A stretch of DNA of 64,000 nucleotides from Paulownia fortunei (taxonomy: Eukaryota > Streptophyta > Magnoliopsida > Lamiales > Paulowniaceae). Below the pieces are notes generated by a model. That model was not told where the DNA came from and made no database searches. It was given only the letters and a program-made list of their open reading frames with translations. This document shows positions 1 to 11,300 of the stretch, piece by piece. The position numbers and the translations under genes are program-made. Each line of letters starts with the position of its first letter. Within the stretch, counting starts at the first letter, position 1. The stretch is from contig CM033109.1 in NCBI GenBank assembly GCA_019321725.1, positions 12,803,993-12,867,992 of the forward strand. The letters run 5' to 3'.

Positions 1-1242
1 AATTAATTCACTCTCAAGAGCCCCTAATCATTATTAGGTTCAAATAAATAATCATATTATTTATTTGAATGAGTTAATTTAACTGTTTAAATTAATTTTA
101 ACTCTAGTTGATTAATCAACTAAATCCAATTAATCAACTTAATCCAACACTTTGGATTACAAAAATAGATATAGAAATGGATTATCTCGATTTGTGTGTG
201 ACCCATTAGGTTCACAACTAAGCTAGCAGTGGGCTTGCAACCTTTCCAACTTATGAATAAATTTAATGTTCCGATTAGTTAATCCAATTAATTCGCCTAG
301 AATTAACCCCTTAATTCAAGAACCTCATAAATTAAGGAAAACACCTAGTAGTGCATCTCGACTACCTAGTCTTAGTTGAATAGCAAGTGAACATTTTCTA
401 TTATGAGTAGCATGCAAATACGGTCCCTCAATCAACTAATCTTATGATTAAGTGTAAGGCATGAATTATTAGTCAAAACCTTATTTTGACTTAATAACTA
501 TGATTTTATTTCAAGTCATATTGATCATTTGATGAATCACCAGAAAAACCTACGTCTAGTATTCATCCTGCCTTGGCCAAGGTCTTCGGGATCAAGGACT
601 ATAAAAACATAAGAGATTCTCCTATTCTACTAGATAGGTGATGGATCATTTTATTGGCTACTCATCAACCTCCATACACAAAAATCATACACCCAACGTA
701 AACCCCTTATGATTATCATGCAATCAAGAAATACATCAAAGTGTATGATGTCGTGCACAAGGCCTCCATGGTTCCTCAAGTCAAATGACTAATGAATGCA
801 CTACCGTAACTAGAAAATTCTCATTCGACAAACAATGTTTTACAATTGAGAATTTCTCAGCGGGTCATTTGGTGTACTTATTCCCTAACAAGCATCCACA
901 CACATGCACTAGCGTCCCTACACCAATGTCTATGGAATAAGACATTCTTCTTTCGAGTATGCACTGTGTGTATGAGTCTATTGGGCTTATCGATGTCCCA
1001 TCTCAATGAACCCCCGACTTAGAACATGTTTTAAATCAAAGCCAAAGAGGCATATTCCATGATCACCATCATATGCATGACCATTTTCCGTAGCTAAAAA
1101 TGATCTAGGAATTTTATCTAATTGATAAAAATAATTAAAAATAAAGAAATACCTTTTATTTATTTAAATATTATGAATAAGACTATTTTTACAAGAGTAT
1201 AAAAGCTCACCGCTAATTGGCTCGTCGGGCACTATTCTAACA
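1..1242 (-). mobile_element. LTR fragment, family L copy G (left edge cut by window)
   Basis: Matches the middle and one end of the long LTR-like repeat found in several copies at 48.4-62.2 kb (here called family L). It ends with CTATTCTAACA at 1242, equivalent to the ends at 51041 and 54612. No coding sequence. The sequence beyond 1242 is a Copia gag fragment, so this copy probably inserted into it. Confidence 0.75.
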
Positions 1243-1656
1243 CATAAAATATCGAAATAGCTCTTTCAAGACTTGATATCTCATCTGCCTAGTATGTTCA
1301 CAATACATCTCTTATAGGTGAAGGTGAATATTGACAACATGTGCTATATTCTAATGTTATCTCTACAACTCATTTAATATAGTGGTATCATATAACATCA
1401 AGCTTGCAAGTCATCCTAACTTGCATGTGGTATTCTGCAAGCCCTTTCCTAGTTGCACCACCGGTGCAATCGATAGCAGCGTCACATCGAGGACATAAGA
1501 CCTCTTTTCAAATTGGAGAACAATTTGAAGGTTCCTAAGCCAATCGACATAGTTGGAACCAATTAACTTATTGGCATCTAGAATAGATGTTAGTGAATTT
1601 TTGGCCAATTTTTTAGATCTAATTTTCAAAAACATGCAAAGCTGAAAAATAAACAT
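1243..1656 (-). pseudogene. Ty1/Copia gag N-terminal fragment
   Basis: The minus-strand frame 1656-1411 contains NSLTSILDANKLIGSNYVDW and NLQIVL, followed by a YVLD segment. This is the typical start of Copia gag proteins in plants (SxxxILDxNKLxGxNxxxWxRNL). The homology fades and frames break toward 1243, where family L sequence begins. No protease, integrase or RT follows, so this is a dead remnant. Confidence 0.7.
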
Positions 1657-1924
1657 TCATTCAACTATACATTTATAATAAAGTCTTTTATTATAAATGT
1701 CTCTCACTATTTTATTCAAATTCCATCATACTTTAGATGGCAATTCAGGAAACTATATTTTCTAGCAGGCTTGAGGTCCATTTAATATTTTACAGGCCCA
1801 GAAATATGAGACTACACAAAACATTAAAAGGTAGACAACAACCTTGCCAATTACATCATAGGAAACCCCCAAGAAGTTTTGCCTCACCACTTCCATATGC
1901 CCCAATAATATGATGACATATGGT

Positions 1925-2830
1925 ACTAAGTGTCAAACAGTACCCATCAAATCTCCATGTAGATAAAGCATCTAAATGGTCCAAGACTCATAGATGATAA
2001 TAAAGACAAGTCCATCCCAAGTGCATCTACATGCTTAGTAGAGATCATACCTTTCCATCATCAAGCATCCCACGACTCATGGATAATGTCCTAAATGCGG
2101 TAGCATTATCATGTCTTCTACTTTTAATGGAAGGCATGGACGACTAGGCCCAACCCAATTTTGACAACATTTTCTTGATATATAACTTTTAATAATTCTT
2201 TAACTTGACTTTCAAGTAAAGGTTCATTTTGTAATTCCAAAACCTCATCTTATTAGTTTGTATATATAATGTATCCTATCTTAATGATCGCAAGCATCAT
2301 CAAAATGAAAGCATGAAATAAACCTATGCATGTATCTAACATACATACATAATATAGGAATGATCAGGGGCCATATCTTATGCAATCCACTCGAGCCAAA
2401 GTGGATCTGGTTAATCTATGGGTAGTAATTAAGATGATATATAGATTTTATCTATTACATTGATATATTACACATACATTCATGGGGTTTCATTCCTTGC
2501 TTTTCTCCACCTTGTTTCTTCTTCTTATCAAACAAAAAGAAAATCCTCACAACCTAATACTACTCCCATTACAAATGTTATTCCTAATAAGAAACATTGG
2601 AATTTCTTCCAATGGAGATACATAGAAGGGAGGAAGAATTTACATTCAGAGTAACAATAGGGAAATAGCGAGATTTGCAGGCCTTATTTTAATTCAAACC
2701 CAAAATATTTAAACCACGCATTCACAATGCACATAGAATATTCATACATTAGTCTAGACTCCATGAACATCCACTGTAACATGCATACCTAATTTATATA
2801 TCCCATGCAATAAATTTAAAGCATGTAAAT
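1925..2830. repeat. Dispersed repeat R, copy 1
   Basis: About 0.55 kb (1970-2500) closely resembles 4225-4690 in the same orientation, with shared phrases such as ATGCGGTAGCATT and CATCATCAAAATGAAAGCAT. Part of it also resembles 57285-57500. Similarity to the third copy continues at a lower level to about 2830. No coding capacity. It is probably the untranslated part of an LTR element. Confidence 0.7.
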
Positions 2831-2839
2831 TTACCCATT

Positions 2840-4210
2840 TTCATGCAAACTTGTTCTTGTGCCGTGATGGCAAAGCTTCGGCAAACTTTGCACCGCAGTA
2901 CCTGATTGACTCATAAATTGTGATATTTCTAACACCTCCATGACCATAATTGCACATATTTTTGCCTTACAATTGATACAACTGTGCCTTATTTTGTGAT
3001 AATTATGTGTAGAAACTAAGAATTAAAGAAATAGTGTGAAAGATGAAAAATCGGTTACAAAGTCAGGAGAAACTTTCAAATGCACAGTTTTTGTATTTTT
3101 GGCGTAACTCTTTCCACAAAAGTGATATTAAGTTGATTCATAAAGATATAGAAAGATAAAAAATAGGGCTACAATTCTTATAAAGATGCTAAAATCCAGT
3201 TCGGCCTAAAAAGAGGTAAACAATCGGTTTAGTGTAGTATGGTAGGTTGCACCACGGCGCCTAAAAAATAGGGATCTTGCGCCGCGACGCGTGGCAATCT
3301 AATCTATGCATGGAATCTTTCTTGTTATACACTACTACACCCTCACACACTATGTGACACTCTATTAGTACACTGTACACACATAATTATGTCACACAAA
3401 TGAGAGATACACACATGCTTGCATATAATTTCTTGAACAACATATAATATACACATTATTCAACACACACACACACTCTACACCTAAATTTTCACACACG
3501 TTTCCTCTCCACCAAAAAATACACATTTCTCGATATTTTTTCACACACTACACCAAGAACACACATATCCATTACGAAGGAGCTTGGAATTTGAAGTCAA
3601 GAAGAGGAGAAGCTTCATTGGGCATTGAAGATTTTGAAGAAAAAATGAAGAATCACGTAGTGGTTGTAATCTTCTACTTTAATTTCTTCTTTCATTTTAT
3701 TTGGTTTTGAAAAATTTGTAAGAATCATGATGTTGGGAAACTCTTGGTACTTATTTAATTTCAATATGAGCTAAGCTACTTTTGTCAAGGTTTGGAAAGT
3801 CTTTTCTATTTATGTTTATGTTGTGATTGGAATGTTGCTTTTATTATAATGAGCATATGCTACGCTCTTAATGCTTCTTAAGACTTATTCAATTTCAAGT
3901 TGGTTTTAATTATTGCAATTAAGATCGAGAGGTGATGTTGTAATAATGGATTGGGTAGTGTATGCCATGGACCGACCCCTATATACATACGGTAGTCATA
4001 GGTGTAGATTTAGTCCGACTCGAGAGAGAGCACCAATTACATTAGGAAGAGCTACCGCCACATAACCCACATCATTTTTAATCATAATTAAGCTAGGTTC
4101 ATAACAACATAGGATGACTAACTAATGTCTTAACTCTCCTTAGTATTGAATTCAATCCCCTAATCTCCTTGGGTTTTAGTTGCTTTTGTTAAATTTAGTA
4201 GTTGTCACAT
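2840..4210. other. Non-coding, probable Ty3/Gypsy LTR or leader sequence
   Basis: No gene seen. The block includes a GC-richer patch with CACCACGGCGCC, a CA-rich stretch (3340-3560) and a spacer lying between R copies 1 and 2. A similar GC-richer patch follows R copy 3 (57830-57960). The layout suggests one element flanked or composed by R repeats, but I cannot see PBS, PPT or coding domains. The class is a guess. Confidence 0.35.
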
Positions 4211-4214
4211 TTTA

Positions 4215-4690
4215 ACTCAATCACCACTACTCATGGACGACGATAAAGACGAGTCCATCCTGTGAGCATCTCAATGCTTAGTAGAGATCGCAACTTTCCA
4301 CCATTCAGGCATCCCATGACTCATGGACAATGTCTTAAATGCGGTAGCATTGTCACGTATTCTACTTTTGATGGAAGACATGGGTGATTGAACCCAACCT
4401 AATTTTGCCCACATTTACTTGATATAGAATTAGTTTGTTTAGATAATGTTATCCTATCCTAATGATCGCAAACATCATCAAAATGAAAGCATTAAATAAA
4501 TCTATGTATGCATCTAACACACATACATAATATAAAGATGATCATGGGCCATATCCTATGCGATCCACTTGGGTTAAAGTGGATCTTGGTCAGTCTATGG
4601 GGTAGCAATTAAAATGATACATAAATCCTTTCTATTACATGAATGTATCATCCATATATTCATGGGCCTTCATTCCTTACTCCACCTTAC
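4215..4690. repeat. Dispersed repeat R, copy 2
   Basis: Direct repeat of 1970-2500, about 2.26 kb downstream of it. The phrases keep the same order, with scattered substitutions and small indels. It ends near the GGGCCTTCATTCCTTAC phrase. Confidence 0.7.
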
Positions 4691-4699
4691 TCCTTATAC

Positions 4700-5065
4700 T
4701 AGGTAATGCATTAGTATTCCTGCACTGATGCCTATGGAGGGAGACATCCTATTTCTTTAATTTTAGATGAGATCTAACAGTTGATAGGATATAGACATGA
4801 TCTATGGTCATTATATACTTATCTTATATCCAGTAGTTTGAGATTTCAAGCTTATATCCAACGGTTTGAGATTTCAAGGGTATAACAGGCAGTTTAGGAA
4901 AAAGGTTAATGCCGTTAGTTTTAAAAGATGGAATGTGCAAATATGCAGATTTTTTGGTCAACAAAAGAGGCATTAAGGTATTTTTCTTAAATATATGGAG
5001 TTTTTTGCAAGTTTACTAAATATAGGGGGTTTTTATGTAATTATTCCCAAATCCCAAATGTAACT
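4700..5065. other. Intergenic AT-rich stretch
   Basis: No gene seen. It contains two adjacent near-copies of a roughly 28-bp unit ending GTTTGAGATTTCAAG (4825-4880). The rest looks like old non-coding repeat that ends just before the probable SKI2 promoter. Confidence 0.4.
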
Positions 5066-5179
5066 GGACATTTTCTTCTTGGCCGTACTAATTCGCACTT
5101 GCTGCCAAGTCAGAAACCCCGAAGTATAATTTCATAGAGAGAATCGAATGAGTTGCTCAGAAAGAGTAAAGTAGAGAAA
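5066..5179 (+). promoter_or_regulatory. Probable SKI2 5' UTR and proximal promoter
   Basis: This is the short stretch between repeat-like AT-rich sequence and the SKI2 ATG. It is less AT-rich than the DNA to its left, and the start context is GAGAAAATGG. I see no convincing TATA box, and the transcription start cannot be placed by eye. The assignment rests on position only. Confidence 0.3.
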
Positions 5180-5314
5180 ATGGATCGGGTAACTGCGGCG
5201 AACGAGCTCTCTTTCCGGGTCGGGTTCACCGGGCATAGCGGCCACCTCAGGATTGAACCTCTGCCTCCTGTGGAACGCCCCAACCCTCTCCACTCTCTCC
5301 CTGATTTCATTCTC
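5180..5314 (+). CDS. SKI2: SKI2 exon 1
   Basis: Codes residues 1-45, the conserved plant N-terminus with a [10 protein letters not shown] segment and a LPDF end. The donor is GTCAGT at a codon boundary. A longer reading frame runs on for a few codons past the donor, but only this junction continues into the PPAFPKE segment of exon 2. Confidence 0.93.
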
Positions 5315-8300
5315 GTCAGTATTCTTTCTATGCCATAAAATTTTATTTGGAATAATAATTTTGGTTGTATTTTAAATTTTTGTTTGCAGTTTTATGAAGG
5401 CAGATTTTGTCAATTAGGGTTAGTTTGTATGCATTTATACTATTCTGCGTAACTTTTACATATTTTGGGGCGGCAGTCTCGTCTTTGTTTGGTATGCATT
5501 TAAATATGTGTTTTCAAGTGCTTTTTCTTTATCATATCCTTTTTTGTTTTTGTTTGAACGTTTTGAAGGCAGAATTTTTGATTGCGGTTAATTGAGGTCG
5601 TATATTTGAAGTTGATTGTATGAATTTTACATATTTGTGGGACAGCCGCCAGCATTCCCTAAGGAAACACCAGAAATGATTAAGGAATATATAAAGGAGA
5701 AATATTTACTGCCGAGGTTGGATGAAAATGTTTTTTCTCCGCAAAATGCTGGTAGACAATGGGAATTTGACTGGTTTGACAGAGCTGAAATTCAGCTGGA
5801 GCCATCAATGATGCGGTCTGTGGTTGTTCCATCTTGGGAAATGCCTTTCAGGCGCAAAGAGCATGAATCAGAGTTGGAAAGGTGGGAACCTGAGTCGGTG
5901 GAGGTACGAAATAAGAGCTTTTCCCCTCCTCTATTCTTTCGTGTAAATGTTTATCTATTATTTTGTGAGATACCGTGCTAACATCTGGAAATGCAGTTTT
6001 AGAATTGGGATCAATGGCTTGTGCCAACTTAATAGTGCTGATTTGCATTACAGAAATAGGAACCAACTGGTTACTTAATGTTGAGTAGCACGCGATGTTG
6101 GGGTAAAGAACCAACTGGTTACTTAAAGTTACATAGTAGGCTATGTTGGGGTAAGGTTCTTTAGTTAAGTCAATCAATATTATTTGAAAACTGCAAAACT
6201 TTTTTTGGCTGAACACATTGAAAATATACTCAATAAAGCATGACATCTGAAGATCACATTTATAAGGAAACTGAGAAAGCTTTGCTGGCTATCAAATACC
6301 TATGGAAATCTCCTCCCCTTAGTTAAAAAATTGCATTTAAAATGTAAAGACCTAAAGCATGGCAAAGGCACAGTTTATGCTTATCATATAAAATAACGAA
6401 GACACACATATAATATCATTAAATTGTAATGAGGAGGACTTGTCTCTTTCTCTCTGTTTGTGTGTGTGGGGGCGGGGGTGTCTATCTATCATTACATGCC
6501 ATATGTTTGGAAACAAATGCGTTAAAGAACTGATAAAAGAGGAATGGTTATAAATTTCTTACAACTTCTCATTTCAAAATTTTTGTTTTTTCTTATATAT
6601 GTTTTTTTCACAAGAAGCATGGAGAACAATCAGAGATACAAGAAAGTATCATGTGCATCACTAAATTAGTGAGATGTAATTTAGCACCCAAATGATGCAC
6701 AATTGCGCTTAAGTTTGTTTCAAATGATTCTGAGGGAGAGTAGTCCTAAATATGTCAGCTGAAATTTGGAACTAAGAGGAACCTGAGAAGGAATGGTGAA
6801 GAAGAGAGAAGAGAAATAATGTATTACATTTGCAAGGATGAAAAGAAATCTAATAAAAAAAATGTTCTGTGTAGTAACCAATCCTATGTGAACAAGGAGA
6901 TTATCAAATATAATTAGACATAAGACTTATTCTAGGAAGTCTTTGGACTCTAAAATAGGGGATTACTAGTTATTTAGGGTGTGTTTGGCTAAGCTTATTT
7001 TAAACATCTTATAAGCTCCTACATTGATAAGATGTTTTAGGAGCTTACAAGATGTTAAACTTATTTTGAAAATAAGCTCTTAACGTGTTTGGATAAAATA
7101 AGATTATGGAGCTTATAAGTTGTTTTTAGATCTTGTAAGTTGTTAAAGGTGTTTAATATTATAAGCTCTTTTTATTATCATAATGTCCAAAAAGGACATG
7201 GCCCCATTAGGATCATGTAAATAGCTATTTTTTGACATATTTTTGTATGTAAATTATTTTGAAATATTCTGACAAATATTACAAACTAGTTTAGCTTCAA
7301 ATAAAAATTTAGTGGCAATTTTTAAACAAAAGGAGAAAAAAGTTGGAAAATTTTCATCTTTGCATAATGCTTGATATCTTTTCTTAATAAAATTAATTGT
7401 AATGAATAATTTTATTCAAATAATTTGCAATGCCTTTAATTCGCATACTTTGTTAATAAATTAAATATTAATAGAAATCTTATTCTTGCTTAATTATCAT
7501 AGTTTATTGTCGAGATAATTAAGAATATGCTCTTCTTTTAATGCACATGTAAAAAATAAATAGAGAACAAAAATTCTTTGAAATTATTATGATAACTCCA
7601 AATCACTTCACCTTGCTTTTTTTTTTAATATTAGCAAAATTAAAAAAAAAATCAAAATCTTCAAATCATATCAATGAAATTATCATCCCCTTCTAGTAAT
7701 GTCCATAGCAATTGAATCATGCACTGCCATCCAATAAGCATTGTTTGGATTATTTTCATGTTCTACAATAGAAACTCTAGTAGATGCTTCAGCAACACGT
7801 TCGGTATATGACTCGTAACTTTCATCCTATGCTATTTGGAAGCCTTTTCTGGAACATTTTTCTTTCTTATATGATTGTGAATTGCCATAGTTGCCAGCAT
7901 AATTTCTCATGAAAATAAGGCATATCGGTCAAAATATTCCATCTTGCTTTACAAACTCCAAAAGTTCATTCAATACAATTTCTACATAAAGAGTGGTAGT
8001 AATTGAACTTTTCCTTCAAATTTCTTGGTGCATGTAGTTGGCCAGTCCTAGCTCGGCAAAAGTCATCAAGATGATAATCTCACCTTTATAAGGACCTATA
8101 TATCCTGGCATATGCGAGAATCCGACATCAACCAAGTAATACTTTATTGGAATAGGAAAGTTGAGATTCAGTCTACGAATAACTTCTCCAAAAATCCTAT
8201 TATCATGGCAGCTCCTTCCCATCCGGTCAAAACAAATGTAAAACACATATTGAAAGCTACAATTGCAGAGTTCTGAGTGGCATACCCTTTGCATCCAATA

Positions 8301-11300
8301 TATGGTATTGCTTTTCCTTGTGGTAATCTAGCCTTAACTTGTGTGCCATCATTTGCTTCATTGTAATCTTATAAACTAAGAAAAATAAATATACAAGTAG
8401 TTTACAATCATTTTAGAAGTTCAATACATGCATGTTGTGTGCATACTATTTTATTGAAAAATCACATACATTAAAAAATGGTTTGTATGTTGATGATGAG
8501 GCTTATGCTATCCTTTGCCCTCGATATACTCGGGATGGGGTATAATTATGTAATCAGCTAGCTTACCAACAATCTTTAGAACTCTGTGAAAATTTCTTAA
8601 GATAGTTTCACCTGAATATTTAAATATCTCTTGGAGCAATCTATTATCCACACCATGAGCACAAGTCATAAAAAATTCCCCATGTCCTCGTAGATAGACA
8701 TTCCCCTTGTTGGATGAAGATCATACTTGTGGGTCAATTGATGGGATAAATCTATAAACACAGGTTTTTGCAAGACTAAAGGCTTGATAACACCTTATTC
8801 CATGTCTATTTAATATCTCCTCTATAAATCTATGACCCGTTGGATAGATGTTTAACATGAACCTTATGAATGTAGGTCTCATAATATGTTAAAATACAAT
8901 GTGTTGTTACTTGGCATAAGACCAACCAATCCAAATTTTGTTGATTCCGATTTTCATCTTCAATGGTTTCCTCATCAAGAAAAATATTTGCATGAGCTAA
9001 AGCACAATTTGAAATACTTCAAGGCTCTATTGAAGGACAATCTTTAATATCCCAACGCTCCATTGAGATATAAAAAAGTCATGAAAAGCAAATTAATATT
9101 TTATCATTATAAACTTTCTTTATAACAGAAAAACACAATAAACATAGCAAACATAATTTAGAAGATAGTTATCTTCTAAAAGAATAGCATAGATGGAAAT
9201 GGGCTAAAAATTTGTAAAACTCCAAATGATAGATATAGAAAAAAAAAAAAAAAAATCTCCATGTTAAAGTAATTAAACCAAAAAACATGGTTTCCTCATC
9301 AAGAAAAATATTTGGATGAATTAAAGCACAATTTGAAATACTTTAAGGCTCTGTTGAAGGACAATCTTTAATATCCCAGCACTCCATTGAGCTATAAAAA
9401 AGTCATGAAAAGCAAATTAATACATCATTTTAAACTTTCTTTATAACAGAAAAACACAATAAACATAACAAACATAATTTTAAAGATAGTTATCTTCTAA
9501 AAGAAGAGCATAGATGGAAATGGGCTAAATATTTGTAAAACTCCAAATGATAGATATATATAAAAAAAAAAAGCATTCTCCATGTTAAAGTAACTAAACC
9601 AAAAACCATGATAGAATTTCAATACATCAATGTCAAATTAACTAGTCTAACTACAAAAAAAGATAAAAACTGGTATCTCAACCACTATAAAATCATTTTT
9701 TTTCTTGAATTGGTCATAGTTAAACTCTAGCCAAGACAAATGAGGCTCATGAGAAGGTTGACTAGCAAACACGTCTTGCATATCCTTTTTGCTCAATAAG
9801 TTGCAAGCATAGTTCTAAAGTTCACTCAAGGGTTCTATTACAGGGTCATTGTTTAACATCTAACATCTCCATTGCAGCCCCAATAGTTATCTCTGTGGAA
9901 GATGTAGATGTGGCAGAGCTCTTGTTTTCCATAAACATTAAAAGGGATTGAATATTATCCTTTAGTGAAGCTGCCCCAGAAAACCTTTTTCTTCCCTTTA
10001 TTGCTTTCCCTACTAAATTTTCTTTTAGATGATGCCAAAGACGGGAATATAATTTCATTGGCAACATTACTTGCTTCCTTCATTTTAGAATTTGTGTTAT
10101 ACTCAGTATTTCATATAAATCATTGTCATCACTATCGCCAATCTCCACAATTCACCATTTTATTCTAACACCTCTTCATTTCTTCTTCACTACTAATGTC
10201 ATTCCCGATTTTAGCTTGGTGATCGTGCTCTTTCTCCCTTGGAACATCAGAGAATAGCTTATCATATCAAAACCAAATTAAAGATAAATCCTTGTTCCTA
10301 AACTTGTTATAATCTCCATTTTCCTGCAATAATCAAGTATAACAAGTCAATCTAAGATATGATAAATAAAATAGACTAGTGACTTGTATAAGATTAGTGT
10401 TAGAGAAATTACTCTTTAAGTTTTCTGTCCCACCACTCGTTAGAAGCATCAAGTGAGTTCTTCATGGGATTCCAACCGACTCCAGTCTCCTTATACAGTA
10501 ATTTCATAAATAGTATCCCGTCTTTCTTCATAAAAAAATCCTAGTGATTTCGAAGTTGCTTGTAGACATAGTTTCTCCCAATCATCTCATTGAACCTCTT
10601 AATCAAATTTTCCCACCCATTGACGTCGAAGTGGCTATTTGGCCTATTGCCTTTTCCATTTTCTTCCTCACACAATTTAATAAACTTAAGGTTTAAAAAT
10701 GCATCCCACCTTGCAAAGGATCATCCTTCAGTTGATTTGTTTTAAGTGCACTCTTACTTGTATTCCTTCCAAAAGTTGCATTTGACATGAGTCCTTTGTT
10801 TCTATTTTCTTGATTCTCCATCTAGAATTTTTTTGTCAATTATAAATTAAAGAAACAATTCAATATATTGCGGGATAAGAAATGCTCATAATAAATATGG
10901 CATCAAAAGATTAAAGAAGAATTAAATTACTCAGTCTCATTATCACCTATAAAGCCTTCCTATTCTCGTCGTCTATCTGCTAAAGCACATAGAACAACAG
11001 ATAAATAATCCTATAAAGTGATCCATAAACTTTGGCTTTTTTAAGGTTTTTGAACATTTTCTGAATCTGTGTTTAACTCATTCTCACTCACTCTCTCACT
11101 TTATGACAAAATTCAAAGAAAGTTTAAATTTCTATTGTGTGTATTTTCAGCTGGATCAATGGATGGCTCAGTAATATCAAACACTTGCTCTGACAATTAT
11201 TCTGAACTTTGAACCGTTTGCATAATAATCCATTGGAATCCAAAATATGTACTATGTCTTTTTTGAAGAATCCAACTCCTCCATAACCCAATTGAGCCTT

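Noticed and set aside
5848..6246. 132-codon minus-strand frame over exon 2 and intron 2
   Set aside because: Partly the shadow of SKI2 exon 2, partly two tandem units giving a repeated PNIAxYxTLSNQLV; no independent support.
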